Below, one piece after another: positions 6,325-13,381 of a DNA stretch of 20,273 bases (within the stretch, counting starts at the first letter, position 1; each line of letters begins with the position of its first letter). The stretch is from contig JACPZJ010000028.1 of the NCBI GenBank assembly GCA_016195585.1, positions 1 to 20,273 on the forward strand, given 5' to 3'. Below the pieces are notes generated by a model. That model saw only the letters and a program-made list of their open reading frames with translations. It was not told where the DNA came from and searched no databases. The DNA is from Nitrospirota bacterium. Lineage in GTDB: Bacteria > Nitrospirota > CAKKRA01 > 9FT-COMBO-42-15. A program made the position numbers and the translations under genes.

Positions 6325-8751
6325 ATGATACTAAAGAGGATCATTGAAAGGCTCGGTGGATATACAATAAAGACCAGGCTTGTAATGGCCTTTATTGCCC
6401 TTATCTCCATCCCCATGCTTATTTCAACCCTGATTGTATCCAATCTGATCACAAAAAAGCTCGCCGGCCTCTCCCATCAAAGGCTCAAGCTTGCAGCATC
6501 AAATATAAAGGGCAATTTAGAAAAGGATACAAAAAAGCTTTTAACAGAACAGGCATCATACTATGCGAGATCTGGAGAGATAGTGTTGGGTGTGGGTCTC
6601 AATGCCTCAAAACAGGAATTTCAGAATCTGCTTCTGCCTGTAAGAAAGATATTAAACATTGATGTCGTTGAGGTGCTGGATCAAAACGGAGTTGTTCTGG
6701 CAAGGGAATGGAAGGATACAGGCCAGAGAGAGGTCGCAATCTCTTCACCTGATCTTATAAGCACCGCCCTCTCAGGGAAGGATTTTGTATCCCTCATTGA
6801 AGGCCAAAAGGGTATAAACCTTATTGTCGGCTCCCCGATATCAAGCAATAACAAGACCATTGGTATTTTTGTCCTCGGCAGGTATATTGACACGGAATTT
6901 CTGGAATCCCTGAAATCAATCACAGGCATGGACTCCCTTCTGAGTAATTCAAAAGGGGAGATAGTTTTATCTACAGCCAAGATTGATAAAGGCGAAAAAA
7001 TAAAGGATATAACCCTTGCAAACAAAAGCAAAGATGGAATAAATATCTATACAGGGACAATCAATAAAGAGGAGTGGCACCTTGCATCCATTGAGCTAAA
7101 GGACTGGAAGGAGAACACCATAGCCACTCTTTACATTATTGATTCCCTGTCTTCTCTCAAAGATGATGTTAATAAGATTAGATACACACTTATACTAATG
7201 ACCTCAATCTTTCTGGCAGTTGTCATACTTCTCGGGGTTATTACTGCACGAAGGATTGTAAACCCCATAGAAAGGATTATAGGGCTGCTTAAAAATATAG
7301 CCGAGGGCGAGGCCGATCTGACAAAGAGGCTTGATATATCCTCAAAGGATGAGGTTGGACAGCTCGCAGGGTGGTTCAATACATTTGTGGGCACCATGGA
7401 GGGCATTATCAAAAAGGTATCAGAGGCATCAGAAAATGTTGTAAATACCATGGGAAGCATCTCAAATTTTTCAAAGAGCGTCACTGCCAGCGCACAGAAG
7501 CAATCAGTCTCTATTGAAAATACCGCTGCCTCATTAAACCAGATGGATTCCTCCCTTAATAAGGTCTCAGAGCACATGACAGAGCTCTCTACCATATCAG
7601 ATGATGTTGCATCATCAGTGACAGAGATTGTCTCCTCCATACAGGAGGTCTCCAAACAGGCGGAAAAATCTGCAATATCTGTGGATGAGACCTCAAGCAG
7701 CATAGTTGAGATGGGCCAGTCAATAACAGAGGTATCAAAAGAGGTAGAATCCTTAACATCAATGGCAGAGGAGACGGCTGCCTCTATTTCTGAAATAAGC
7801 ACATCTATCAAAGAGGTAGAAAAGGGAGCAAAGCTATCTGCTGACCGCTCTGAACAGACACTAAAACTCGCACAGGATGGGAAGGAGGCTGTAAGCAAAA
7901 CACTTGATGGCATGCATGCTATAAAAGAAAGTGTAGAGGGGTCAGCAAATATAGTAAAAAAGCTTGGAGACAAGTCAAAGGAGATAGACAAGATATTAAA
8001 TGTTATAAATGAGATCGCAGAGCAAACCACGCTCCTTGCCTTAAATGCCGCAATAATAGCGGCACAGGCAGGCGAACACGGCAGGGGATTCGCTGTTGTT
8101 GCAGATGAGATAAAAAACCTTGCAGAAAGGACAGCGGTATCTATAAAGGAAATAGACCCGATAATCAAATCCATCCAGACCGAGACTCAGGATGCTGCAA
8201 AGGCAATGGATTCAGGGCTCAAGAGTATGCGTGATGGCGTAAAACTCTCTACCTTGGCAGGCAATGCCCTGCACAAGATTGCTGTGAGTGCAGAGGATAC
8301 GCGGAACATGGTTTTTCAAATTGCGAAGGCCACGTTGGAGCAGTCAAAAGGCAGCGAGCAGATAAAGATATCAATGTCCAATGTAACAAGGTCTGTTAAT
8401 ACCATCCTAAAGGCCACACAGGAACAGGCAACAGGAGGCAGAAGGATATCCCTCGCTGCAGAAGAGATAAGAGAGGTTACAGGACAGGTTAAGAAGGCCA
8501 CTCTGGAGCAGTCAAAAGGAAGCAGCCAGATCTCAAAGGCAATGGGGGATATTGCCAGCAAGGTTCAGTCTGTGTTAAGGAGCATTAATGAACAGAAGGG
8601 GGAGAGTGAATTAATATTAAAGGCCATAAGCAATATTGAGGATACTACAACGGAAAATGTAGACAGGGTCTCGTCTATGGACTTTGAGGTTGTCAAGCTC
8701 ACCGACTTAGTCAAACAATTACAGGATCAGGTTGGCAGGTTTAAGGTTTAA
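6325..8751 (+). CDS. Methyl-accepting chemotaxis protein (two TM helices, periplasmic sensor, HAMP, signalling domain)
   Basis: Transmembrane chemoreceptor controlling the CheA kinase. TM1 is about residues 19-42. A periplasmic cache-like sensor (about 45-285) contains VVEVLDQNGVVLAREW and IVGSPISSNNKTIGIFVLGR. TM2 is about 287-308. A HAMP domain follows (RRIVNPIERI to EVGQLAGWFN), then a long coiled coil rich in Ser, Glu and Ala. The hairpin tip is at 564-590: IAEQTTLLALNAAIIAAQAG then EHGRGFAVVADEIKNLAERT. Two tip positions differ from the classical IEAARAGE: Ile578 replaces Glu, and Gln581 replaces the Arg corresponding to Tsr R388. The C-terminus repeats KATLEQSKGS-type blocks, and no CheR-docking pentapeptide was seen. 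GAGG lies five nt before the ATG. The stop overlaps the convergent accD by three bases. Confidence 0.93.
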   Translation: MILKRIIERLGGYTIKTRLVMAFIALISIPMLISTLIVSNLITKKLAGLSHQRLKLAASNIKGNLEKDTKKLLTEQASYYARSGEIVLGVGLNASKQEFQNLLLPVRKILNIDVVEVLDQNGVVLAREWKDTGQREVAISSPDLISTALSGKDFVSLIEGQKGINLIVGSPISSNNKTIGIFVLGRYIDTEFLESLKSITGMDSLLSNSKGEIVLSTAKIDKGEKIKDITLANKSKDGINIYTGTINKEEWHLASIELKDWKENTIATLYIIDSLSSLKDDVNKIRYTLILMTSIFLAVVILLGVITARRIVNPIERIIGLLKNIAEGEADLTKRLDISSKDEVGQLAGWFNTFVGTMEGIIKKVSEASENVVNTMGSISNFSKSVTASAQKQSVSIENTAASLNQMDSSLNKVSEHMTELSTISDDVASSVTEIVSSIQEVSKQAEKSAISVDETSSSIVEMGQSITEVSKEVESLTSMAEETAASISEISTSIKEVEKGAKLSADRSEQTLKLAQDGKEAVSKTLDGMHAIKESVEGSANIVKKLGDKSKEIDKILNVINEIAEQTTLLALNAAIIAAQAGEHGRGFAVVADEIKNLAERTAVSIKEIDPIIKSIQTETQDAAKAMDSGLKSMRDGVKLSTLAGNALHKIAVSAEDTRNMVFQIAKATLEQSKGSEQIKISMSNVTRSVNTILKATQEQATGGRRISLAAEEIREVTGQVKKATLEQSKGSSQISKAMGDIASKVQSVLRSINEQKGESELILKAISNIEDTTTENVDRVSSMDFEVVKLTDLVKQLQDQVGRFKV

Positions 8752-9587
8752 AAGTACGCCGCTATTTTAGTAAGCGTCTCTTTTAATTTTTTCCTCTCCA
8801 CAATCATGTCTATCAGGCCGTGTTCAAGCAGAAATTCTGATCTTTGAAAGCCGGCAGGAAGCTGCTGTTTAATTGTCTGTTCAATAACCCGAGGGCCTGC
8901 AAAGCCTATCAATGCCTTTGGCTCTGCAATAATAATATCGCCGAGCATTGCAAAGCTCGCAGTAACACCGCCAAAGGTGGGATCAGTAAGTATAGAGATA
9001 TATGGCAGCCCCGCATCGCCGAGCCGAGCAATAGCTGCGCTCGTCTTTGCCATCTGCATCAGGGAGATTATCCCCTCCTGCATCCTCGCGCCGCCAGAGG
9101 CGCTTACAATAATAAGCGGTGTTCTGGTCTCAATGGCCTTGTCCACAGCAAGGGCAATCTTTTCTCCAACCACAGAGCCCATGCTGCCGCCCATAAAACT
9201 GAAATTCAGTATGCCAAGAACTACTGTATAACTGCCAACAGCGCCTGTGCCAATCACCATGCTGTCATTGTATCCTGTCTTCTTCTGGTAATTCTTCAGC
9301 CTCTGCTTGTATCTTATAGAATCCTTAAACTCCAGAGGGTCTTCAGGTGCAAGATTGCTGTAAAGCTCTTTAAATGTACCTTCATCAATGAGCTGGCTAA
9401 TCCTCTCCTCTATAGAAATAGGAAAGTGATAGCCGCACTTGGGGCAGACCTTAAGGTTATTATCAACCTCTTTCCTGTAGATTATCTCCTTGCAGCTATT
9501 GCATTTTACCCAGAGGCCCTCTGGTATCTTCACCTTTTTTTCAACTGGAATCTCATTAAGGGACTTATCCTTCTTAAACCAGCCCAT
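8748..9587 (-). CDS. accD: Acetyl-CoA carboxylase carboxyltransferase subunit beta
   Basis: The beta subunit of carboxyltransferase moves the carboxyl group from biotin to acetyl-CoA to make malonyl-CoA, the first step of fatty acid synthesis, in complex with AccA. The length of 279 residues is typical. The N-terminal zinc ribbon uses C29, C32, C48 and C51 (VKCNSCKE, KVCPKCGYHFP). The crotonase-like core has FSFMGGSMGSVVGEKIA, IIVSASGGARMQEGIISLMQ and LTDPTFGGVTASFAMLGDII. The ATG directly abuts the TAG of the phosphodiesterase-like gene, with AAGGAG 12 nt upstream, so the two are surely co-transcribed. It is the last gene of the trp-led operon; folC, a frequent next gene, is absent here. Confidence 0.96.
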   Translation of the reverse strand: MGWFKKDKSLNEIPVEKKVKIPEGLWVKCNSCKEIIYRKEVDNNLKVCPKCGYHFPISIEERISQLIDEGTFKELYSNLAPEDPLEFKDSIRYKQRLKNYQKKTGYNDSMVIGTGAVGSYTVVLGILNFSFMGGSMGSVVGEKIALAVDKAIETRTPLIIVSASGGARMQEGIISLMQMAKTSAAIARLGDAGLPYISILTDPTFGGVTASFAMLGDIIIAEPKALIGFAGPRVIEQTIKQQLPAGFQRSEFLLEHGLIDMIVERKKLKETLTKIAAYF

Positions 9588-10346
9588 CTAAAATTTATAC
9601 TCCTTCCCGTCCTCAAGGAATATAATTTTGCGGTTCTTTATGGTATTTATCTCCTTCTTCAGCAATTTCAGATCATACTGCGATTTTAGATGATATATAC
9701 AGATAGGCGCATCTAAAGAATCTATCTTTGATAATTCTTTTTTCAGGCCTTCGGGCGTAAGGTGTCCGCTTATATCAGCCAGTTTCTGGGAGTCATTTGG
9801 AAAGGATGTCTCAATTATTACAGCCTTTAGGTTCGGGGTCTTTTTTGCCTCTATCCATATATCCTCGGTCTCTTTTGTATCACTGCTGTAAAGTATTGCT
9901 GCATCCTTCTGCTTTATAATAAACCCTGTTGTAGGAACGGTGTGATTGACCCTTATGGCCTTTACCTCAAAATCACCCACCTGTTCAAATCTCCCCTCCT
10001 CAACTACCCTCAGCTTTATGACAGCAGGGGGGATAACTGTAAAATCAGGCCAGATTATATTATTCAGCAGGTGGTTCCGCAGGCCGTCAATCACCTCTTT
10101 TATGCCCACAATATTAATCGGCTCCTTTATCCTTCCAAATACAACATCCGTCAGGAATGGTATGCCCTTTATATGGTCAAAATGGAGATGGCTTATAAGG
10201 ATATTCTTGATCTTTATCAGGTCATTGATAGCAAGGGCTGATGTAATTGTCCCTGCATCCACCAGCAAGCTATTATCAATCAAAAAAGATGTAGCATGAT
10301 AGTCAGCGAGCTCTGTGCCATAACAACCCAAGACCTTTAATTTCAT
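9588..10346 (-). CDS. Metallo-beta-lactamase-fold hydrolase, class II cyclic-nucleotide phosphodiesterase-like
   Basis: The closest family I recognise is the class II 3',5'-cyclic-nucleotide phosphodiesterase type of MBL hydrolases. Using the ATG at 10346 (GGAG five nt upstream), the protein has 252 residues. The metal site is complete: SHLHFDH (H53, H55, D57, H58), NHTVP (H135), YSSDT (D156), SGHLTPE (H195) and IYHLKSQ (H219). GTITSALAIND and WPDFTVIPP are typical of this subgroup. No signal peptide is present, so it is cytosolic. A start at 10376 would extend the protein but lies upstream of the ribosome site. It abuts accD directly and lies downstream of a CRP-like cyclic-nucleotide-binding gene, so hydrolysis of a cyclic nucleotide is a fair inference; the actual substrate is unknown. 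Confidence 0.8.
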   Translation of the reverse strand: MKLKVLGCYGTELADYHATSFLIDNSLLVDAGTITSALAINDLIKIKNILISHLHFDHIKGIPFLTDVVFGRIKEPINIVGIKEVIDGLRNHLLNNIIWPDFTVIPPAVIKLRVVEEGRFEQVGDFEVKAIRVNHTVPTTGFIIKQKDAAILYSSDTKETEDIWIEAKKTPNLKAVIIETSFPNDSQKLADISGHLTPEGLKKELSKIDSLDAPICIYHLKSQYDLKLLKKEINTIKNRKIIFLEDGKEYKF

Positions 10347-10397
10347 CATCTCTCCTCTTTTAGCCCCTTGCAGCAAGCCAAAGGGGCCAAGGGTTTT

Positions 10398-10473
10398 GTA
10401 GGGGCAAACCTTGTGCCTGCCTGTCGGTAGGCAGGGTTGCCCTCATGTGGGCGGCCATAAAGGCCGCCCCTAC
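10398..10473. repeat. Twin-hairpin palindromic repeat bounded by GTAGGGGC/GCCCCTAC
   Basis: The ends GTAGGGGC (10398-10405) and GCCCCTAC (10466-10473) are inverted. Inside, GGGCAA (10402-10407) pairs with TTGCCC (10437-10442) and encloses CCTGCCT (10416-10422) pairing with AGGCAGG (10429-10435). A second hairpin joins GGGCGGCC (10449-10456) and GGCCGCCC (10462-10469) over a five-base loop. It resembles REP/BIME elements and shares its GCCCCTAC end with the copy at 15932-15981. It lies in the 155-bp gap between the CRP-like and phosphodiesterase-like genes and may stabilise or attenuate the operon transcript. Confidence 0.75.
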
Positions 10474-10501
10474 AGGGACCCCTGAATTCCTAAAACCTTC
10501 C

Positions 10502-11164
10502 TTAAGCTTCTCCCATGTCCCCGAACATATCCTTCATCTCAAGATATTTTATGAACTGGGCAAGCTGCTCCCTGTTGGTTATAATTATGCGCCCCTCTTT
10601 CCTGTCAATGATGCGGCTCTTAGCAATCTTATCTATAATCTTCTCTACATCCTCTGTTGTTATCCCAAGCATGCTTGCTATGTCATCTGTGGTATTATCG
10701 ATAACAACACCGCCCATTACTGTATCAATCCCCTTATCCTTTGCAATCTTTGCAAGGAGATTTACCAGCCTGCTTGTATTATCCTTAATTAGAAGATTCT
10801 CTATCTGGTTATCCGCCTCCTGAAGCCTCTGGGAAAGCTTCTTTATAATCCTCAGTGCAATCTCGGCATTTCCCCTTATCATTGTCTCAAAGGTATTTCG
10901 GTCAATCACCAGTATCTCGCTGTCTTCAATAAGCTCTGCAGTCGCTGACCTCGGCTTGTCATTCAGGATTGCCATCTCGCCAAAGAATTCCCCCTTTCCG
11001 ATTACAGAAAGGGTCTTCTCTATATTCCTCACCTTCTTGCTTATCTTAACCCTGCCGCTCTGAATAATATACATCTCCTGACCGATATCCCCCTCACGGA
11101 AGAGCACCGTACCCTTGGGTATTGTCTTGCCGAATCTCTCAAATAAGTGGCCGCCATTGCTCAT
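10502..11164 (-). CDS. CRP/FNR-family cyclic-nucleotide-binding transcriptional regulator
   Basis: A 220-residue regulator. The cNMP-binding beta-barrel (about 10-125) has IPKGTVLFREGDIGQEMYII and QSGRVKISKK, and its phosphate-binding cassette FGEMAILNDKPRSATA (61-76) keeps the Glu (E63) and Arg-Ser (R72) pair used to hold cAMP or cGMP. A dimerisation helix (ALRIIKKLSQRLQEADNQIE) leads to a C-terminal winged helix with DIASMLGITTEDVEKIIDKI, then GRIIITNREQL. The recognition helix lacks the classical RETVSR, so the DNA site is not predictable. No FNR-type Cys cluster is present. AAGGAGG lies seven nt before the ATG. It starts 12 nt after the HD-GYP gene in the same operon. Confidence 0.88.
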   Translation of the reverse strand: MSNGGHLFERFGKTIPKGTVLFREGDIGQEMYIIQSGRVKISKKVRNIEKTLSVIGKGEFFGEMAILNDKPRSATAELIEDSEILVIDRNTFETMIRGNAEIALRIIKKLSQRLQEADNQIENLLIKDNTSRLVNLLAKIAKDKGIDTVMGGVVIDNTTDDIASMLGITTEDVEKIIDKIAKSRIIDRKEGRIIITNREQLAQFIKYLEMKDMFGDMGEA

Positions 11165-11176
11165 TATGATTCCTCC

Positions 11177-12397
11177 TTAACTTATAGAAACCTTAGCATT
11201 ATTAATGTTTATATCTCCTGCCTCGTAGGCCATTAAAAAGGCCTCTACAACCTTGCCGTCAAACTGGGTGCCGACGCTATCTCTTAATTCTTTAAACGCC
11301 ACATCCATGCTCAGGCTCTCCTGATACGGCCGCTCTGTTGTGATTGCATCAACGGTGTCTGCCACTGATATAATCTTTGCAATTAGGGGGATCTCATTGC
11401 CGCAGAGGTGATCCGGATACCCCTTCCCATCAATCCTCTCATGATGATAACGCATACCGGGAATAACATCCTTCAACTGCTTTATATGCCCCATTATCTC
11501 CGAACCCCAGACAGGATGCTTTTTTATCATCTCATATTCATCGTTATTTAGTTTATCCCTTTTTCTAAGTATGCTGTCCTCTATGCCAATCTTGCCTATG
11601 TCGTGAAGGACAGCGGCAAGCTTCAACCTTTCTATCTCATTATCCATCAGGCCAATATGTTTGCCAATTGCAAGGCTGTATTGTAAAACACGCTTTGTAT
11701 GACCGCCTGTATAGGGGTCTCTCTTTTCAATGGCATCTGCAAGCGCCTCTGCCACGCAGAAGAAGGTGTCCCTCAATTCCTGATACAGTCTTGATTTTTC
11801 TATTGCAACAGCAACCTGATCAGCAAGTGATTTAAAGCCCTCCAGATCATCCTTTGTAAACCTTCCTCCTTTTAGCTTATTTATTGCCTGCAGGACGCCG
11901 ATGCTCTTTCCCTCAGATTTTACAGGGACGCATATCATGTTCCTTGTAACAAAGCTGGATTTTTTATCTGCGCCCTTAAAAAATCTCGGGTCCTGCTGGA
12001 CATCATCAATAATAACAGCCTCTCCTGTCTTTGCAACCCAGCCTGCAATCCCCTCTCCTATCTTCAGTCTTATCTCCTTTACCTTCTCGCCCTTTTCACC
12101 GAGGGCAACTTCAAAAAAGAGCTCGTTCTTCTCCGCATCAACAAGGAGGAGGGAGCCAACCTCTGATTCTGTAAGCCGTGTCGCTGCCTCAATGGCGCGC
12201 CTCCTGACCTCTTTCTGCTCCAAGGTAGAATTCAGGATAGTGCTCAGCGCCATCAGGGTTGACAACTGCCGCACCTTATTTTCGTATTCAGCGTGATTCT
12301 TTTTTATATTGCCTGGATTATTATGGCGCACAAGCTTTTTTTTCTTTACAACTTTTTTTGTTATTGCCTTTCTCTTTTTTACAGCCTTCTTTTTCAT
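11177..12397 (-). CDS. GAF and HD-GYP domain protein, probable c-di-GMP phosphodiesterase
   Basis: HD-GYP proteins hydrolyse c-di-GMP to pGpG or GMP. With ATG 12397 (AAGG eight nt upstream, preferred to GTG 12406) it has 406 residues. The first 24 residues contain 14 Lys or Arg (MKKKAVKKRKAITKKVV and on), an unusual basic tail. A GAF domain follows (about 45-200; STLMALSTILNSTLEQKE, VGSLLLVDAEKNELFF, GEGIAGWVAKTGE, MICVPVKSEGKSIGVLQAIN). The HD-GYP domain (about 207-390) has the diagnostic GGHTKRVLQYS, LHDIGKIGIED, KHPVWGSEIM and the YHHERIDGKGYPDHL signature, so the catalytic metal site looks complete. No membrane segment is visible. It begins about 20 nt after the trpA stop and clearly belongs to the same operon. 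Confidence 0.92.
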   Translation of the reverse strand: MKKKAVKKRKAITKKVVKKKKLVRHNNPGNIKKNHAEYENKVRQLSTLMALSTILNSTLEQKEVRRRAIEAATRLTESEVGSLLLVDAEKNELFFEVALGEKGEKVKEIRLKIGEGIAGWVAKTGEAVIIDDVQQDPRFFKGADKKSSFVTRNMICVPVKSEGKSIGVLQAINKLKGGRFTKDDLEGFKSLADQVAVAIEKSRLYQELRDTFFCVAEALADAIEKRDPYTGGHTKRVLQYSLAIGKHIGLMDNEIERLKLAAVLHDIGKIGIEDSILRKRDKLNNDEYEMIKKHPVWGSEIMGHIKQLKDVIPGMRYHHERIDGKGYPDHLCGNEIPLIAKIISVADTVDAITTERPYQESLSMDVAFKELRDSVGTQFDGKVVEAFLMAYEAGDININNAKVSIS

Positions 12398-12416
12398 TTG
12401 AAACACCTTGCTGCGA

Positions 12417-13214
12417 TCAAAGACTTATTCCGCCTTTAACCTCTCTCACAAATTCTGAAACAATCCTTACAAGGTCTGGGTTTCCGGTATTCCTCTCAAT
12501 CAGCCCGACAATAGCGCTTCCAATGATAACGCCATCTGCAAAAGAGGAAATCCTTTTTGCCTGCTCTGCTGTTGAGATGCCGAATCCTACTGCAATAGGC
12601 TTATCAGCAGCCTTTTTTATCCTTTTTACAGACTCCTCAACCTCTGTTGGGAGCGATTCCCTTGCGCCTGTAACACCTGTAAGAGAGACATAATAAATAA
12701 ATCCTCTGGAAAGGGCGCTGATCATCTTTATCCTTTCCCTTGTGCTTGTAGGCGCAATAAGGAATATAGTATCCAGCCCGGCCTTCATTCCCTCCTCAAT
12801 TATACCCCTTCCCTCTTCAGGTGGCAAGTCCGGGACAATAATTCCATCCACACCTTCCCCAACTGCATCCTTAACAAACTCGGAAAGGCCATATTTAAAC
12901 ACAGGGTTATAATAGGTCATCAGGACAATGGGGACAGATGTCTCCCTTCTTAAATCCTTCACAAGCCCAAGTATCTTTCTTAAAGATACCCCGCCCTTTA
13001 ACGCCCTGTATGATGCCCTCTGTATGATTGGCCCATCTGCAATTGGATCAGAAAAGGGAACCCCGAGCTCAATAATATCAGCGCCTGCCTTCTCCATTGC
13101 CATTACAAGCTCCCCTGTTTTATCAAGGTCAGGGTCGCCTGCAGTAATAAAGGGTATAAGCGCCTTCTGGTTGTTATCTTTAAGTTTTTTGAAAACCTTT
13201 TCTATTCTTGACAT
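12417..13214 (-). CDS. trpA: Tryptophan synthase alpha subunit
   Basis: Cleaves indole-3-glycerol phosphate to indole and glyceraldehyde 3-phosphate, passing indole to TrpB. The 265 residues span a full TIM barrel. The catalytic residues E49 (IIELGVPFSDP) and D60 (IADGP) stand at the canonical positions. LMTYYNPVFKYG, IIVPDLPPEE, SLTGVTGAR and VGFGISTAEQA follow as expected. The ATG at 13214 has no visible Shine-Dalgarno sequence, because an AT-rich repeat fills the stretch before it, so its translation may be weak. The gene is intact although the upstream trpB is not. Confidence 0.96.
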   Translation of the reverse strand: MSRIEKVFKKLKDNNQKALIPFITAGDPDLDKTGELVMAMEKAGADIIELGVPFSDPIADGPIIQRASYRALKGGVSLRKILGLVKDLRRETSVPIVLMTYYNPVFKYGLSEFVKDAVGEGVDGIIVPDLPPEEGRGIIEEGMKAGLDTIFLIAPTSTRERIKMISALSRGFIYYVSLTGVTGARESLPTEVEESVKRIKKAADKPIAVGFGISTAEQAKRISSFADGVIIGSAIVGLIERNTGNPDLVRIVSEFVREVKGGISL

Positions 13215-13381
13215 ATTTCTGATTTATGTATGTTTTAGTTTGGTTGCATAAAAAAATCAAAATTTAAATATCAAAAATTAAAATTACAATTTAAAATTTA
13301 AAAATAAAGCATATTTATCCTTAAAATTTTAATTTTAATCTGCAATTTTGCATTTTGATTTTTGCATTTTGACTTATTTAA
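13215..13381. repeat. AT-rich degenerate palindrome inserted between trpB and trpA
   Basis: This gap is almost entirely A and T and built from short words. One arm (about 13322-13370) repeats TTTTGCATTTTGATT and AAAATTTTAATTTTAAT. The other arm (about 13250-13305) carries the complementary words AAAATCAAAATTTAAAT and AAATTAAAATTACAATTT. The arms mirror each other around about 13310. Composition differs sharply from the flanking genes. No coding potential was seen. It removes the ribosome site expected before trpA and looks like an inserted repeat rather than a functional spacer. Confidence 0.55.

Noticed and set aside
7131..8174. Long open frame of 347 codons on the minus strand opposite the chemoreceptor
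   Set aside because: It mirrors the Ser/Glu/Ala-rich coiled coil of the MCP; the protein is low-complexity Ser/Ile/Phe-rich with no motif and no ribosome site.
8844..9689. 281-codon plus-strand frame opposite accD
   Set aside because: accD is unambiguous with zinc ribbon and core motifs; the opposite frame matches no family and spans into the next gene.
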